This document shows, one piece after another, positions 22,861-33,620 of a stretch of DNA of 64,000 bases (position 1 is its first letter; every line of letters begins with the position of its first letter). The DNA is taken from positions 682,001 through 746,000 of the forward strand of contig CAMPQE020000052.1 in assembly GCA_946902985.2 (NCBI GenBank), in the 5' to 3' direction. Both the position numbers and the translations under genes were made by a program. Origin of the DNA: Meconema thalassinum (Eukaryota; Arthropoda; Insecta; Orthoptera; Tettigoniidae). The notes under the pieces were generated by a model. It saw only the letters and a list, made by a program, of their open reading frames with translations. It had not been told where the DNA came from and searched no databases.

Positions 22861-23523
22861 TTAACAATGGATTAGCATGTGCGTCTTCAAATATTCTCTC
22901 CAAGTAAACTTAGATTCGCATACACTACATGAATAAGGCTTTTTGCCGCTATGGATTAGGATGTGTCTCTTCAAATATCACCTTGAAGTAAACTTAGCTT
23001 CGCATACGCTACATGTATGCGGTTTCTCGCCGCTATGCAGTAGCATGTGCCTGTTCATGTCTCCTCTACGAGTAAATTCAGCTTCGCATACACTACATGG
23101 ATGCGGCTTCTCGCCGCTATGGATAGGCAGGTGTGTATTCAAATTTCCCCTCGAAGTAAACTTAGCTTCGCATACACTACATGAATGCGGCTTCTTGCCG
23201 CTATGGATTAGCTTGTGTGTCTTCAAATATCCTCTCGAAGTAAACTTAGCTTCGCATACGCTACATGAATGCGGATTCTCACCGCTATGGATTAGCATGT
23301 GTCTTTTCAAATGTCCCCTCCCATTAAATTTAGCTTCGCATACACTACATGAATGCGGCTTTTCGCCGCTATGGATTACCATGTGTGTGTCTAAATTTCC
23401 TCTCGTTTTAAATTTAGCATCGCATACACTACATGAATGCGGCTTCTCACCTCTATGGATTAGCTTGTGAGTGTCCAAATTTCCTCTGGAACTAAACTTA
23501 GCTTCGCATAAGGACATGTCAGC
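22861..23523 (-). pseudogene. C2H2 zinc-finger exon, copy B, split by a nonsense codon
   Basis: From 23523 downward the frame encodes a partial first finger that lacks its first Cys, then five complete C2H2 fingers (HSCSVC or HPCSVC ... GNLDTH type), then a sixth that runs into TGA at 22978-22980. Beyond that stop the same frame continues: the rest of the finger, one more complete finger, and a TAA at 22861-22863. The stop therefore replaced a Gly codon (GGA elsewhere) in a longer ancestral array. A minus-strand splice acceptor, 'gactatttcag', lies just before 23523. Either the gene now makes a shortened protein or it is a pseudogene. The array is most similar to the one at 16521-17534, apart from helix residues. 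Confidence 0.8.
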
Positions 23524-23540
23524 CTGAAATAGTCAGTACT
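23524..23540 (-). promoter_or_regulatory. Candidate splice acceptor of zinc-finger exon B
   Basis: On the minus strand 'actgactatttcag' ends with AG at 23525-23524 and joins GCT GAC ATG in frame. This gives a phase-0 exon start at 23523. A branch-like 'ctgac' lies about nine bases upstream of the AG. Confidence 0.5.
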
Positions 23541-23749
23541 AACAGTTTGAAGTGTACATTATTATAGAAAGTGAGATGATAATCAAGGTATAGAGATCAA
23601 AGTAAATAAATTATAATTGGAGAAACTTTCATTAATATCACTCCCAGGAAATAAGTCTTTAAGAGATATTGGGAACTGATTCAGTTTTCATTGCTCAATA
23701 ATATGCTTTTCACACAGTGTGAATGTTTTGCTATTGAATTTTATTTGAC

Positions 23750-25150
23750 AGACAATATAGTGTGGTTTTGCTGGAAACTTTGGAGTCATAGCTCTGTGAG
23801 CATGAGTGTGTTGGAATTGTTTCTTAGCCACCACATTCTTCCGATCCATAGGCGTTAGATTCCTGCATGCCACTTGCAATAAAGGACAAGGTGTTTAAGT
23901 TTGCGCCCTTCGCATATCTGCTGAACTTCGCCTATGGATACCGATGAGCATATTTATGTAATAGCGTCTCTTTTTGCCCGTTATTGAGGTGATCTCTCGC
24001 GAAGCGACTAAAATGCTGAGTGAAAAGAATACTTTATTGTTGTCGTTGTGTTTGTTCTTGTTGTCGTTCATTTTTGAGTTCAATGCTGCACTCCATTTCT
24101 CCCATTGTTAAGATAAATAATTCGTCTTTATATTGCCATTAATCCTACAACCGAAGCAATATATTTTACATATTCTAACCTTGCTTAATGCTTATAGTTC
24201 ATGTCTTTTACTCTTGTTTCCATTACTACTGAAAACTTGCTATTCCAGGTACCCCACCAATATATTCCTTTCTTTACCACTCACCAGAATCATCTAACCC
24301 CATTCAACTCATTACCCCTCATTTCTTAATCATTCTATCCTCCCAATCTCCAACATTCTCCAATAAGACAACATTCAAATGCTCCTATTTTACCATTCCT
24401 GCAAAACGAATAAATCAAGTTTCACATACTTATAGCACCACACTACAGAAAATAAAGTGGTCTTGTTGGAAATGTTGGAGTCATAACTCTGTGAGCATAA
24501 GTGTGTTGGGATTGTTCGTTAGCCACCACATTCTTCCGATCGAAAGGCGTTAGATTTCTATATGCCGGATGCTATAAGGGACAAGGTTTTTAAGTTTTCA
24601 CCCTTCACATCCCCGCTGACCTTCGCCAATGGATCACCGATGAACATGTTTATGTAATAGCATCTGTTCTGGCGCATATTTGCGGCTAAAATGCTGAGTG
24701 AAATGAATAGATTACTGTTGTCGTTGTGTTTATCGTTGATGTTTGAGTTTCAATGCTGCACTCCATTTCTCTCATTGTTATGATACACAATTCGTCGTTA
24801 CTTAGCCAGTAAACCCTACAACCGAATCAATCTATTTTACATATTTCAACCTAGCTTAACGCCTATAGTTCACGCCTTTTTCTCTTGCTTCCATAACTAC
24901 GGAACATTTGCTATTTTTGGTGCTTCAATATGTCCCATAATAATCTCTTCTTTTATTACCACTCGCCAGAATCATCTAATCCCCATACATATCATCACCT
25001 TTCCTTTGTTACTCTATCTAGCCACCCAATCTTCGACATTCTCCAAGTACACCACATTCTTTCTATTTTCAATTCTAATCTATTTTCCCCTTCTTTCAGA
25101 AGGAATTAACCATGCTTCACATACATATAACTCAACGCTCCAGACCTTGG
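23750..25150. repeat. ~700-bp tandem duplication within copy B flank
   Basis: The block that starts near 'gacaatatagtgtgg' (23752) restarts near 'gaaaataaagtggtcttg' (24449). Both copies run through 'ccaccacattcttccgatc', 'cccattgttaagata' (or ttatgata) and 'ccagaatcatctaa'. Copy A of the locus has this block once. The second copy alone continues into the sequence shared with 18400-19150 of copy A. Confidence 0.85.
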
Positions 25151-26144
25151 CTTCAAAAATGACTTCCTACTAGCTGCATCTATATATGATGTTACTATAC
25201 GTCAACCCATCTTTTATGTATCTCATTAGCTTGGTCCATGTTTCTTCCTAAGCACCATGAGGCACCAACTTCCTTTAGCGCCTCATCTGACAATCGATGT
25301 TGGTATAATTCTTGAATATACACCTTACGTAGTTTGTACACAAATCCGGTTTTCTAGTTTTTCGCTCTCACGTATCTTTTTATTACTTGAAAGCCACCAA
25401 CAGAGATGTCTGAGTGTTTCTGCTCTTTCCTTGTGTTTTTGCTCATGCCTGTGTTTAGTGTGTTTTAGAGAGCGAGATTCATGACCCTTCTTTCAAAGAA
25501 ATCATCAAGCTTCTCGTTCGTGTGCCCTCACGCGGCACTTGCCTGAACATTCTCATCTACTACGGTCGACGTAAGAACTCGTTGTCACCGACTACTTATG
25601 ACGCTTGGAAGTTCGACTCGTCCTCTACAGAAGGCAACCTACACACTTTTACATTATTTGAACTCTGCCTCAAGGAAGTAAATGTGTGTGCTTAAATGAT
25701 TTATACTTTCTACGTTTGTGACCCTTATGTCCTCCTGCTCTCCCACTACCTCTCCCCCTCGATCGCCTTGCTAGTCGGGAGCCTTCTCCCTTGCTACTCT
25801 TCTAAGGGGAGCCAGCAGACTCACTCGGTCTATCTACAAGGGACTGCCGTCACTCGTCCGACATTTTGTGAATGACATGTGGTGATAATTGCTCTATCAG
25901 CACCGCCAGTCAAAGTAAGCTTTTAGTCTTACGTGACCGTTAATCATGCGATCATGAGCCACCAGGACCTCCTTTTTGCATGGAATCCGAACAACAGGAC
26001 ATGGCATTTCACTTCGGAAATCTGACATGCATTGACCGCGAGTCAGCCAACTAACATGCATAGATAAGTTAAACAGCTCTCTTAATATGTGCAAGTAATC
26101 AAATCTGGTATATTTTTATCTCACCCGCAGGGTATCATCATTTT

Positions 26145-27621
26145 AGCCTATATTTATTGATGAAAAAATAGGCTTATGAGATCACGTTTTGTCCGTGTGT
26201 CTGCCTGTGTGTGCGTGTGTGTGTGTGTGATGAATTTTTGTGTCCCCCTAATAACTTCTGAATGGCAAGAGCGATTCCAATGAAAGTCCGTAAGTTCATA
26301 GCACTATTCCGGGCGACCCCGACCGTGCCCTTCAAATTTTGTAACGTCTCACCAATCAAACATGGTGGCTGTGCGAAATATTTCACCCGCATTCAATATC
26401 TCCGAAACTATTACCGATATCACCTGGAATTCAGTACGGTGATATTGGGAACTACTAGAAGTTAACCTATGTGATTTTTGAAAACCTGGCAACTACAAAA
26501 CCATCATGGTGGCGAAGCGAAGTTGCGACTTTAAAATAGACGTTTCTCGCGATTTAACCAACCAAACGCAATGAATCTTGGTACAGTATATGTTTATAAA
26601 TATTTTAGCAGCATCTACATCTAACTTCGTTCATTTGTGTACATAACCTCAAGATGGCGCTTGTCCGAAATATTTCACCGTTGTTCTATATCTCTGAAAC
26701 AATTACCGGTATCACCATGAAATTTTGTACGGAGATAAAGGGCGCTACTGGAAGTTCATCTATGAGACTTTCAAAAACCAGTTAACTACAAAACGAACAT
26801 TGCGGCCAAGCGAAGATGAAAGTATCAAATAGACTTTTCACGCGATTTAATGATCCAAACGCATTGAAACTTCGTACAGCAAATGTTTATACACATTGTA
26901 ATGCACGGGTATCTAATTTAGTTCAATTGTTCACGTAGCCGCAAGATAGCAGCTGTGAGAATTTCGAAAATAAAGTTTTTATTTCTTGTGTTCTAATCAT
27001 GCGATCGAAATCAACATTTGTATAATGAACGTAAACAATAATCATCATCTAATAGTACATAACTCTATGGCCTACATAAAATTAAAATCCAATATGGCGA
27101 CCATATGAAATATTTAGACGGTTCTCAATATCTATTAATCTACTACAGCAATCAAACTGAAATTTTGTAAGTGTATAGAGGCTATAAGCATAACTTCACC
27201 TAAGGGACGTTAAAAAAACTAAATGCACAAATCCAAAAAGACGGCAAAGCGAAATTTAAATATTCAAATGGACGTTTCTTGCGTTCTAACCATCCGAGCG
27301 CAGGGAAACTTGATACGGTATATGCTGATTCAAATTTTAATCGAATGCCATCTAATTCATTTAAATTATTTTCATGACCACAAGAAGGCGGCTGAGCGAA
27401 ATTTTAAAATTCCGTTTTTTTTCTAGTTTGAATAAAACACCTACACAATAATGTTCATGAAATAGTATATAAATCTAAGGCCTATAGTATATAAATCCAA
27501 CATGGTGACCATCCAAAATATTTAGACGGTTCTCAATATCTACGAATCTATTACAGCAATCAAACTGATTTTTTATATTGATTGAGGCAATTAACATAAA
27601 TAGGATATATGAAAATAGGCT
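26145..27621 (+). repeat. ATGGCGGC-box interspersed repeat, copy B
   Basis: It begins with a foldback, agccta...aaaaaataggct (26145-26174), then 'cttatgagatcacg' and a GT-rich microsatellite (26206-26229). Boxes related to ATGGCGGC sit at 26362, 26506, 26654, 26799, 26945 and 27094, with weaker ones near 27241, 27385 and 27502. The last recognisable base is in 'atatgaaaataggct' at 27621, which is inverted relative to the left end. The segment is absent at the corresponding place in locus copy A (about 19280-19390). No transposase frame was seen, so a nonautonomous DNA element is the best guess. Confidence 0.75.
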
Positions 27622-27948
27622 GTATAGTTCTTCATGGCAGTACTTGTTTCCTCTATACCCTGTCAAAGTCAATATCCTGACATCGTGGGAATTTTGTAAC
27701 TTAGTGTCTAACTGTCTAATGGGTCAACTCTGTTCCTATCATGAGACTCTCAATCTCAAGCAATTACATCAATGATAGAGATAGAAAAAAGTTTTGGAAC
27801 TATGCAACTTCTCACCCCTGAAATAGTTCACCATGTTAAGCAGTGACATTTAAAAAAATCTGTCCTCAACTTCAAACCTAAAATGTGCATAGCGCCTAAA
27901 AATAATCTGGTTTGTCGTACAATCAGTTCCAGTGTTGGGTACTCTACC

Positions 27949-30900
27949 CTTATATCTGGATGATCCCCCGAAATCCATAGCTGGAAAAAATAATGGATTC
28001 CAACATCTTGAAGTCCCGGCTAAAAAACATCACAGTACTACTTGGCGAAAACACTCAGAATAAGGAACAGGGATTAATCAAACTGAATGTGCTATAGTAA
28101 CTAACTACAGAACAGTAGGGTTCTCTAACTACTCAGGACAGACGAAAAACCACGAAAAACTCGGGCTTAAGGATGCGGATAAGGTCCCTCGGGAACTTCC
28201 ACCCTACAGCACATTCCACTACCATTTAACTACAAAGACAGTGCCAATTTTCTATAAAAGATCAGGGAATCGTAAAAATGTGCCTGTCGTATTTATTGAA
28301 ATTAACAAATACACGTTTCCTAACACTAGCATTCATTATATGCATTATTAACGTTCAATGAAATTAAATGACGAAATGTCATTACTCTATTACATTAAAT
28401 TCTTATTTGTTTCTTCTAGAAACCGATAAAATTAATTATGGAAGCTTTCATAAGCTCAAATAAAATAATGAATTAAATCGCAGCGAACAACTGCTGTGCC
28501 CTAGGTAACGGGAGTTTTATAACAAAATAAAATGTTATAAAGTTAAAAAATATCCCCAAAATAAAATGAATTTACCCATGACGTAGATCTCCGACATTAC
28601 AAAAATTAGTCATTACTCTATACAATTTATCTCCCGTCTCCTATCACTTAAATCCTTCTCATAGAAGCAATAAAAAAATCTATATTAATATTTAAATTAC
28701 TAATTAAAAATTATAGTACGCATAAACATAACTAAAAACCTTAATTTAAATTCTAAATATTATTTATGTACAACACAAATATTGACGCTGAAGTTCACCA
28801 ACTGCTCAATTTAAAATAAAATATATACAAGGGGCAAACTGCCTTCTATACAGAACATATAGACATAAATTGTCTTCCTATTTCTTCACTCACATTTTAA
28901 CGGACTTTAGGAACTTTTCATTCACCGTACTTTGTCTTATTCGAGAAACTGTTACAAATCGGGATTCCATAATCCATGCAATTAAGTAAAGACATAGTTC
29001 ATAGACCTCCTACAACTGGTCTGTCATCATAATAAAAATACCTAATAAAAATATAATCTTCCAATTCGTTGAATAATTACCGTAAATTCAATCTCAAATC
29101 AAGAACCATTTAAATAGAACTCAGTTTAATCTCAGTTTCAACAAAGATCCATTGATCCTATCATTTCTTTCAGATACAACTTCATCGAGGATTCGCTGGA
29201 TTTCAAGGAGTTTTCAAGGAGTCTCTATGAGACTATTTTAATAACTTCAAATAATAATAAACACCAACAAAACTGCTTCTTCTTACAACATCCTATTTTT
29301 CAACATCAAAATAAGCGCAAGTCTGTCACTACAGACATTCCTTCAACAATTGAAGGCTTCACAATGCTCATTGTCATACAACAAATGCCTCCGTCATCAC
29401 GGGAATAAATAGATCTCTCTCATAGAGATACTTCGCAGCTTCTTACAAAAACATCTTCTTAACTAACTTCTCGATAACAAATTCTTCTCATAGTCTCAAC
29501 ATCCTTAATAAAAATATGTAATAAAAATACTGGTTCTATCGATTAATTAATTTAACAGGTAATACGACAAAATACAAGTCTTCTAATAACAATATTATTC
29601 CTTTTATATCACTCGCATTTCCATAAAGCTTCCTATTAGCTGTGATATTTACTTCAAATTCTTTCTTCAAAATCTTAATACTTCAAAAATACGCTGTAAT
29701 TCGTATTTACTAATGTCACATTACATTCTCTTATAAATTATTTCTTTAATATATTTCTCATAAACTTTTATACTTTATATTTGTTTGTCACCAACTATTT
29801 ATAACCAGATCTGTCTAATGAGTTATCAGATCGTGAATTTACATGGATCTCTAAATAAGATCTTTAAGAATCGCATTCTCTAAAATATACCTCTGTATAA
29901 CATTCTTGAATACATTTCCATAATTATCATTGTTGTTAAAGAACGATATATTACAATTCAAAACTGATAAAATGTGATCTTAACACATTTAAACTTAACC
30001 ATAAAAATATTCTGAACTAAATGTAAAATCTCCTCATTCAAATTTCGAAAGTCGCAAAATTCCAAAAAATTAAATAAAAATTCTAAATTGTCAAAATCGA
30101 CGAAAATCGAGAATAAACATCCACATGATGTAGTTATGAAGATATAACATCGAAAATTATAACAATATTATGAAAACGTAGAAAAATGGCTTTAATAAAC
30201 AGTTGTCGGATATTCTCAAAAGTTTCTACAAAATTCTAAATAATGGGATGTATCGTTGGTCATGAGACTACCTTGTGTTGCGTTATAGATGACTAGAAGT
30301 CACTAATGACTAATGGTTGCTAGGCAATCTTCTTGTGTGGGATGGGGTACCCTTTCTCTCTTCGCTATCCCTCAGAAACGGATTGTTTCAGATCGCTCGA
30401 GGCTGCATGATGTTGTGCGGGCTTCTATGGTCTCCTACGGTCTCCATGCGGTCAGGTACGGGATTCGAACTCTTACATCCTCGTGTGGCCGTCCTTTCTG
30501 CTAGGCAATCTTCTTGTGTGAGAAGGGATACCCTTTCTCTCTTGATTGCTCTGGGATCAACCCTAGCCGCCCTCGTTTGTGAATACTTTCTGTCTTCTTT
30601 CGCCAAAGTTCTGATATAAGTATTCGTCATTTTAGTTGGTGAAATGACTTTTTAGATGTAGAATATTTTACATGGGAGAGACGAGATGTTAATCTCCCCC
30701 ACGAGATTGATGTTATGTCATTTCGAATACTCTCGCTGTCGTCATAGTTCTGTTCCCAATAACATTCTATTTCGTCATTACTTCTTCCGTAGATTCAGTC
30801 GTATATTCCTCCCTCAACTTCAGTAATTTCGACATGGTGGAAATATGTAGAATAATTTCAATAAACTTTTAAATATCGTAGTATGTCGACTTCTCTCATG

Positions 30901-31490
30901 AAGTCGTAATTGTTAAGAGCCTCGATTCTCCTCTCTTATTCCCCTCGTCGATGCTCAAGTTAGCGTCCTTTTCAGAACATGGATCTGATTGGTTGCTTAG
31001 TAGCGATGATAGTAATAATCCTTAATTAAACATATAATTAGCCGCAATGTTAATAAATAGTTTTTATTCATTATTTAATATCTTGTATGATATTACGATG
31101 TGTTAAAATCATGATGGTAATTAGCTATGCTAATTAGATTGTTTGCTCTTATCTAAGTAAGGTCGGTTCTCATTCACTGTCCGACACGCGTCTTGATCGA
31201 GTCTTCCCCCTATCATCCTCGAGTCACACTTACTGCACGTGTGGATTTCAGCTCGCCTCGGGAGTCTTCGATTATCTCCGTGCAACATAGTTCTTTTCTT
31301 TTAGCACTGTACAGTCTAGTACCAAGTCTCCCACGTGACTGCTAATTTTCTCATTGGCCGGCTCGATTAACTGGCTAACTCGGCGAAGTACAAACCAGTT
31401 CCGTGACTTGATTCCAGAGTCACCATATTTCATCATTGGAGAGTTAGAAAACTTTTGAAGATACGAATATTTCCAAGCTCATTTACATAT
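27949..31490. mobile_element. 3.5-kb insertion of unknown type in locus copy B
   Basis: Locus copy A reads from 'gttccagtattgagtac' directly into 'acagacagac...taatttcctttc'. In copy B the two halves are separated: 'gttccagtgttgggtac' ends at 27948 and 'ccatacacaaacagaaag' starts at 31494. 'gtac' occurs at both junctions. The inserted sequence is AT-rich (especially 28280-30240), with no long open frame and no terminal repeats that I could recognise. It includes the SINE-like repeats at 30318-30600 and a GC-richer block at 31150-31400. I cannot assign a class. Confidence 0.5.
30318..30600 (-). repeat. tRNA-SINE-like sequence with a 181-bp direct repeat
   Basis: 'tgctaggcaatcttcttgtgtg' followed by 'taccctttctctctt' occurs at 30318 and again at 30499. 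Between them, on the minus strand, 'agagttcgaatccc' (about 30466-30480) resembles a polymerase III B box, preceded by a weak A-box-like 'tagcagaaagg'. Overlapping short frames on both strands are not convincing genes. Confidence 0.5.
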
Positions 31491-31649
31491 ACGAGCACAG
31501 TACCCATACACAAACAGAAAGATACCCTAATTTCCTTTCGTCCTCGCTTCACTCTCCACTAATAGATTTAAATTAAGTACATTACATAATCATTATTGAT
31601 TCTTTTTGGTAAATCTGAGGTTATATCCATGATATGTCCTCCCCATTTT

Positions 31650-32700
31650 AGCCTATTTTCATTTATGAAAAAAAAAAGGCTTATGAGTTCACCTTTTGTC
31701 CGTTTGTCTGTGTATGCATGTGTGATTCGTGTGTGTGTGTTTGTGTGTCCCCCGTAATAACATTTAAACGACTAGAGCGATTTCAATGAAACTCAGTAAA
31801 TTCATAGCACTATTCCGGGCAACCCGACCGTGCCCTTCAAATTTTGTTACGTCTCACCAATCCAACATGGCGGCTGTGCGAAATATTTCACCAGCATTCA
31901 ATATCTCCGAAACTATTACGGATATCACCCTGGAATTTTGTACGGCGATAAAGGAAAGTACTAGAAGTTCACCTATGTGACATCTGAAAACGTGTTAACT
32001 ACAAAACCAACATGGCGGCCAAGCGAATTTGCGACTTTTAAATACACGTTCCTCTTGATTTAACCAATCAAACGCAATGAAACTTGGTACAGTATATGTT
32101 TATACACATTGTAATGCACCGACATCTAACTTCGTTTAATTGTTTACATAACCTCAAGATGGCGGCCGTGCGAAATATTTCACCGGCGTTCTATATCTCT
32201 GAAACTATTACAGGTACCGCCCTGAAATTTTGTACGGAGATAAAAGGCACTACTGGAAGTTCATCTATAAGACATTCAAAAACCGGTTATCTACAAAACG
32301 AACATGGCGGCCAAGCAATGTTGAAAGTTTTAAATAGACTTTTCTCGCGATTTAATAATTCAAACGCCATGAAACTTGGTACAGCAAATGTTTATAGACA
32401 TAGTGATGCACTGGTATCTAATTAAGTTCAATTGTTTGCATAACCTCAATATGGCGGCTGTGAGAACTTTAAAATTAAGTTTTATTTCCAGTGTCGTAAT
32501 CAAGCGATCGAAGTGAAAGTTGGAATACTGAGCCTACGCAATAATTTTCCTTTAATGGCCTATACATATAACAATCCAACATGGCGACCATCCGAAATAT
32601 TTAGACGTCTCTGAATATCTACGAATCAATTACAGCAATGAAACTGATTTTTTATGTTGATAGTGGCAATTAACATAAGTAGGATATATGAAAATAGACT
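31650..32700 (+). repeat. ATGGCGGC-box interspersed repeat, copy C
   Basis: It opens with the foldback 'agcctattttcatttatgaa' (31650) and closes with 'atatgaaaatagact' (32700). Boxes lie at 31867, 32012, 32159, 32304, 32451 and 32581, that is at 145, 147, 145, 147 and 130 bp. It is the least decayed copy. The 290-bp dimer is clear: 'atgaaact' restarts at 31787, 32077 and 32369. The frames at 31786-31980 and 32084-32425 lie inside the repeat and show no domain. Confidence 0.85.
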
Positions 32701-32884
32701 TTAGTTCTTCACGGAACAACTTGTTGAATTTGTAATTAACTGCCATTTCTGCAATAAATAAGTGGTATTTGCCAACCACGTCCCTAGGTCCATATGATGG
32801 ATAGTTGGAGCTTTCTCGAAGTTTAAATACTTTAAATTTATTGTAACTTTACAAGCTTCAAAGCTCTCATCATTCTATTGGCGT

Positions 32885-33620
32885 CTAGGGCCTGTTTCAT
32901 CCTTGCGCCATCTAGGCCTAAGCTCATATCGTCTTTGCACCATCTAGGCCCAAGCTCATATCATCCTTGCACCATCTAGGTCCATTCTCATATCATCCTT
33001 GTGCAGTCTAGGTCCAAGCTCATATCACCCTTGCACCATCTAGGCCCAAGCTCATATCATCCTTGTGCAGTCTAGGCCCAAGCTCATATCATCCTTGTGC
33101 AGTCTAGGCCCAAGCTCATATCATCCTTGCACCATCTAGGCCCAAGCTCATATCATCCTTGCACCATCTAGGCCCAAGCTCATATCATCCTTGTGCAGCC
33201 TAGGCCCAACCTCATATCATCCTTGTGCAGTCTAGGTCCAAGCTCATATCATCCTTGTGCAGTCTAGGCCCAAGCTCATATCATCCTTGCACCATCTAGG
33301 CCCAAGCTCATATCATCCTTGCACCATCTAGGCCCAAGCTCATATCATCCTTGTGCAGTCTAGGCCCAAGCTCATATCATCCTTGTGCAGGCTAGGTCCA
33401 AGCTCATATAATCCTTGTGCAATCTAGCCCCAAGCTCATATCATCCTTGTGCAGTCTAGGCCCAAGCTCATATCATCCTTGTACCGTCTAGGCCCAAGCT
33501 CTCATCATCATTCTATTGCTTCCTAGGCCCTGTTTCACCTTTGCACCATCTAGGCCCAAGCTCATATCATCCTTGCACCATGTAGGCCCAAGTTCATATC
33601 ATCCTTGTGCAGTCTAGGCC
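32885..33620 (+). repeat. 32-bp minisatellite, about 23 units
   Basis: Units have the form 'ctaggcccaagctcatatc' plus 'atcctt' and one of two endings, 'gcaccat' or 'gtgcagt'. The period is exactly 32 bp (for example 33136 to 33168). The first and a late unit (near 33525) share a variant flank, 'ctctcatcattctattg' then 'cctgtttca', so a larger segment was duplicated. No reading frame is maintained. Confidence 0.95.

Larger units (their letters stand above)
23524..27948. repeat. Flank of zinc-finger locus copy B
   Basis: This stretch is colinear with 17535-19700 but longer. A ~700-bp part is tandemly duplicated (23750-24450 and 24451-25150), and the ATGGCGGC-box repeat 26145-27621 is inserted relative to copy A. 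After the insert the match to copy A resumes at 'ctgtcaaagtcaat' (27660 here, about 19400 in A) and runs to 'gttccagtgttgggtac' (27948). No gene is recognised; the 63-codon minus frame at 23688-23879 has no known motif. Confidence 0.8.
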
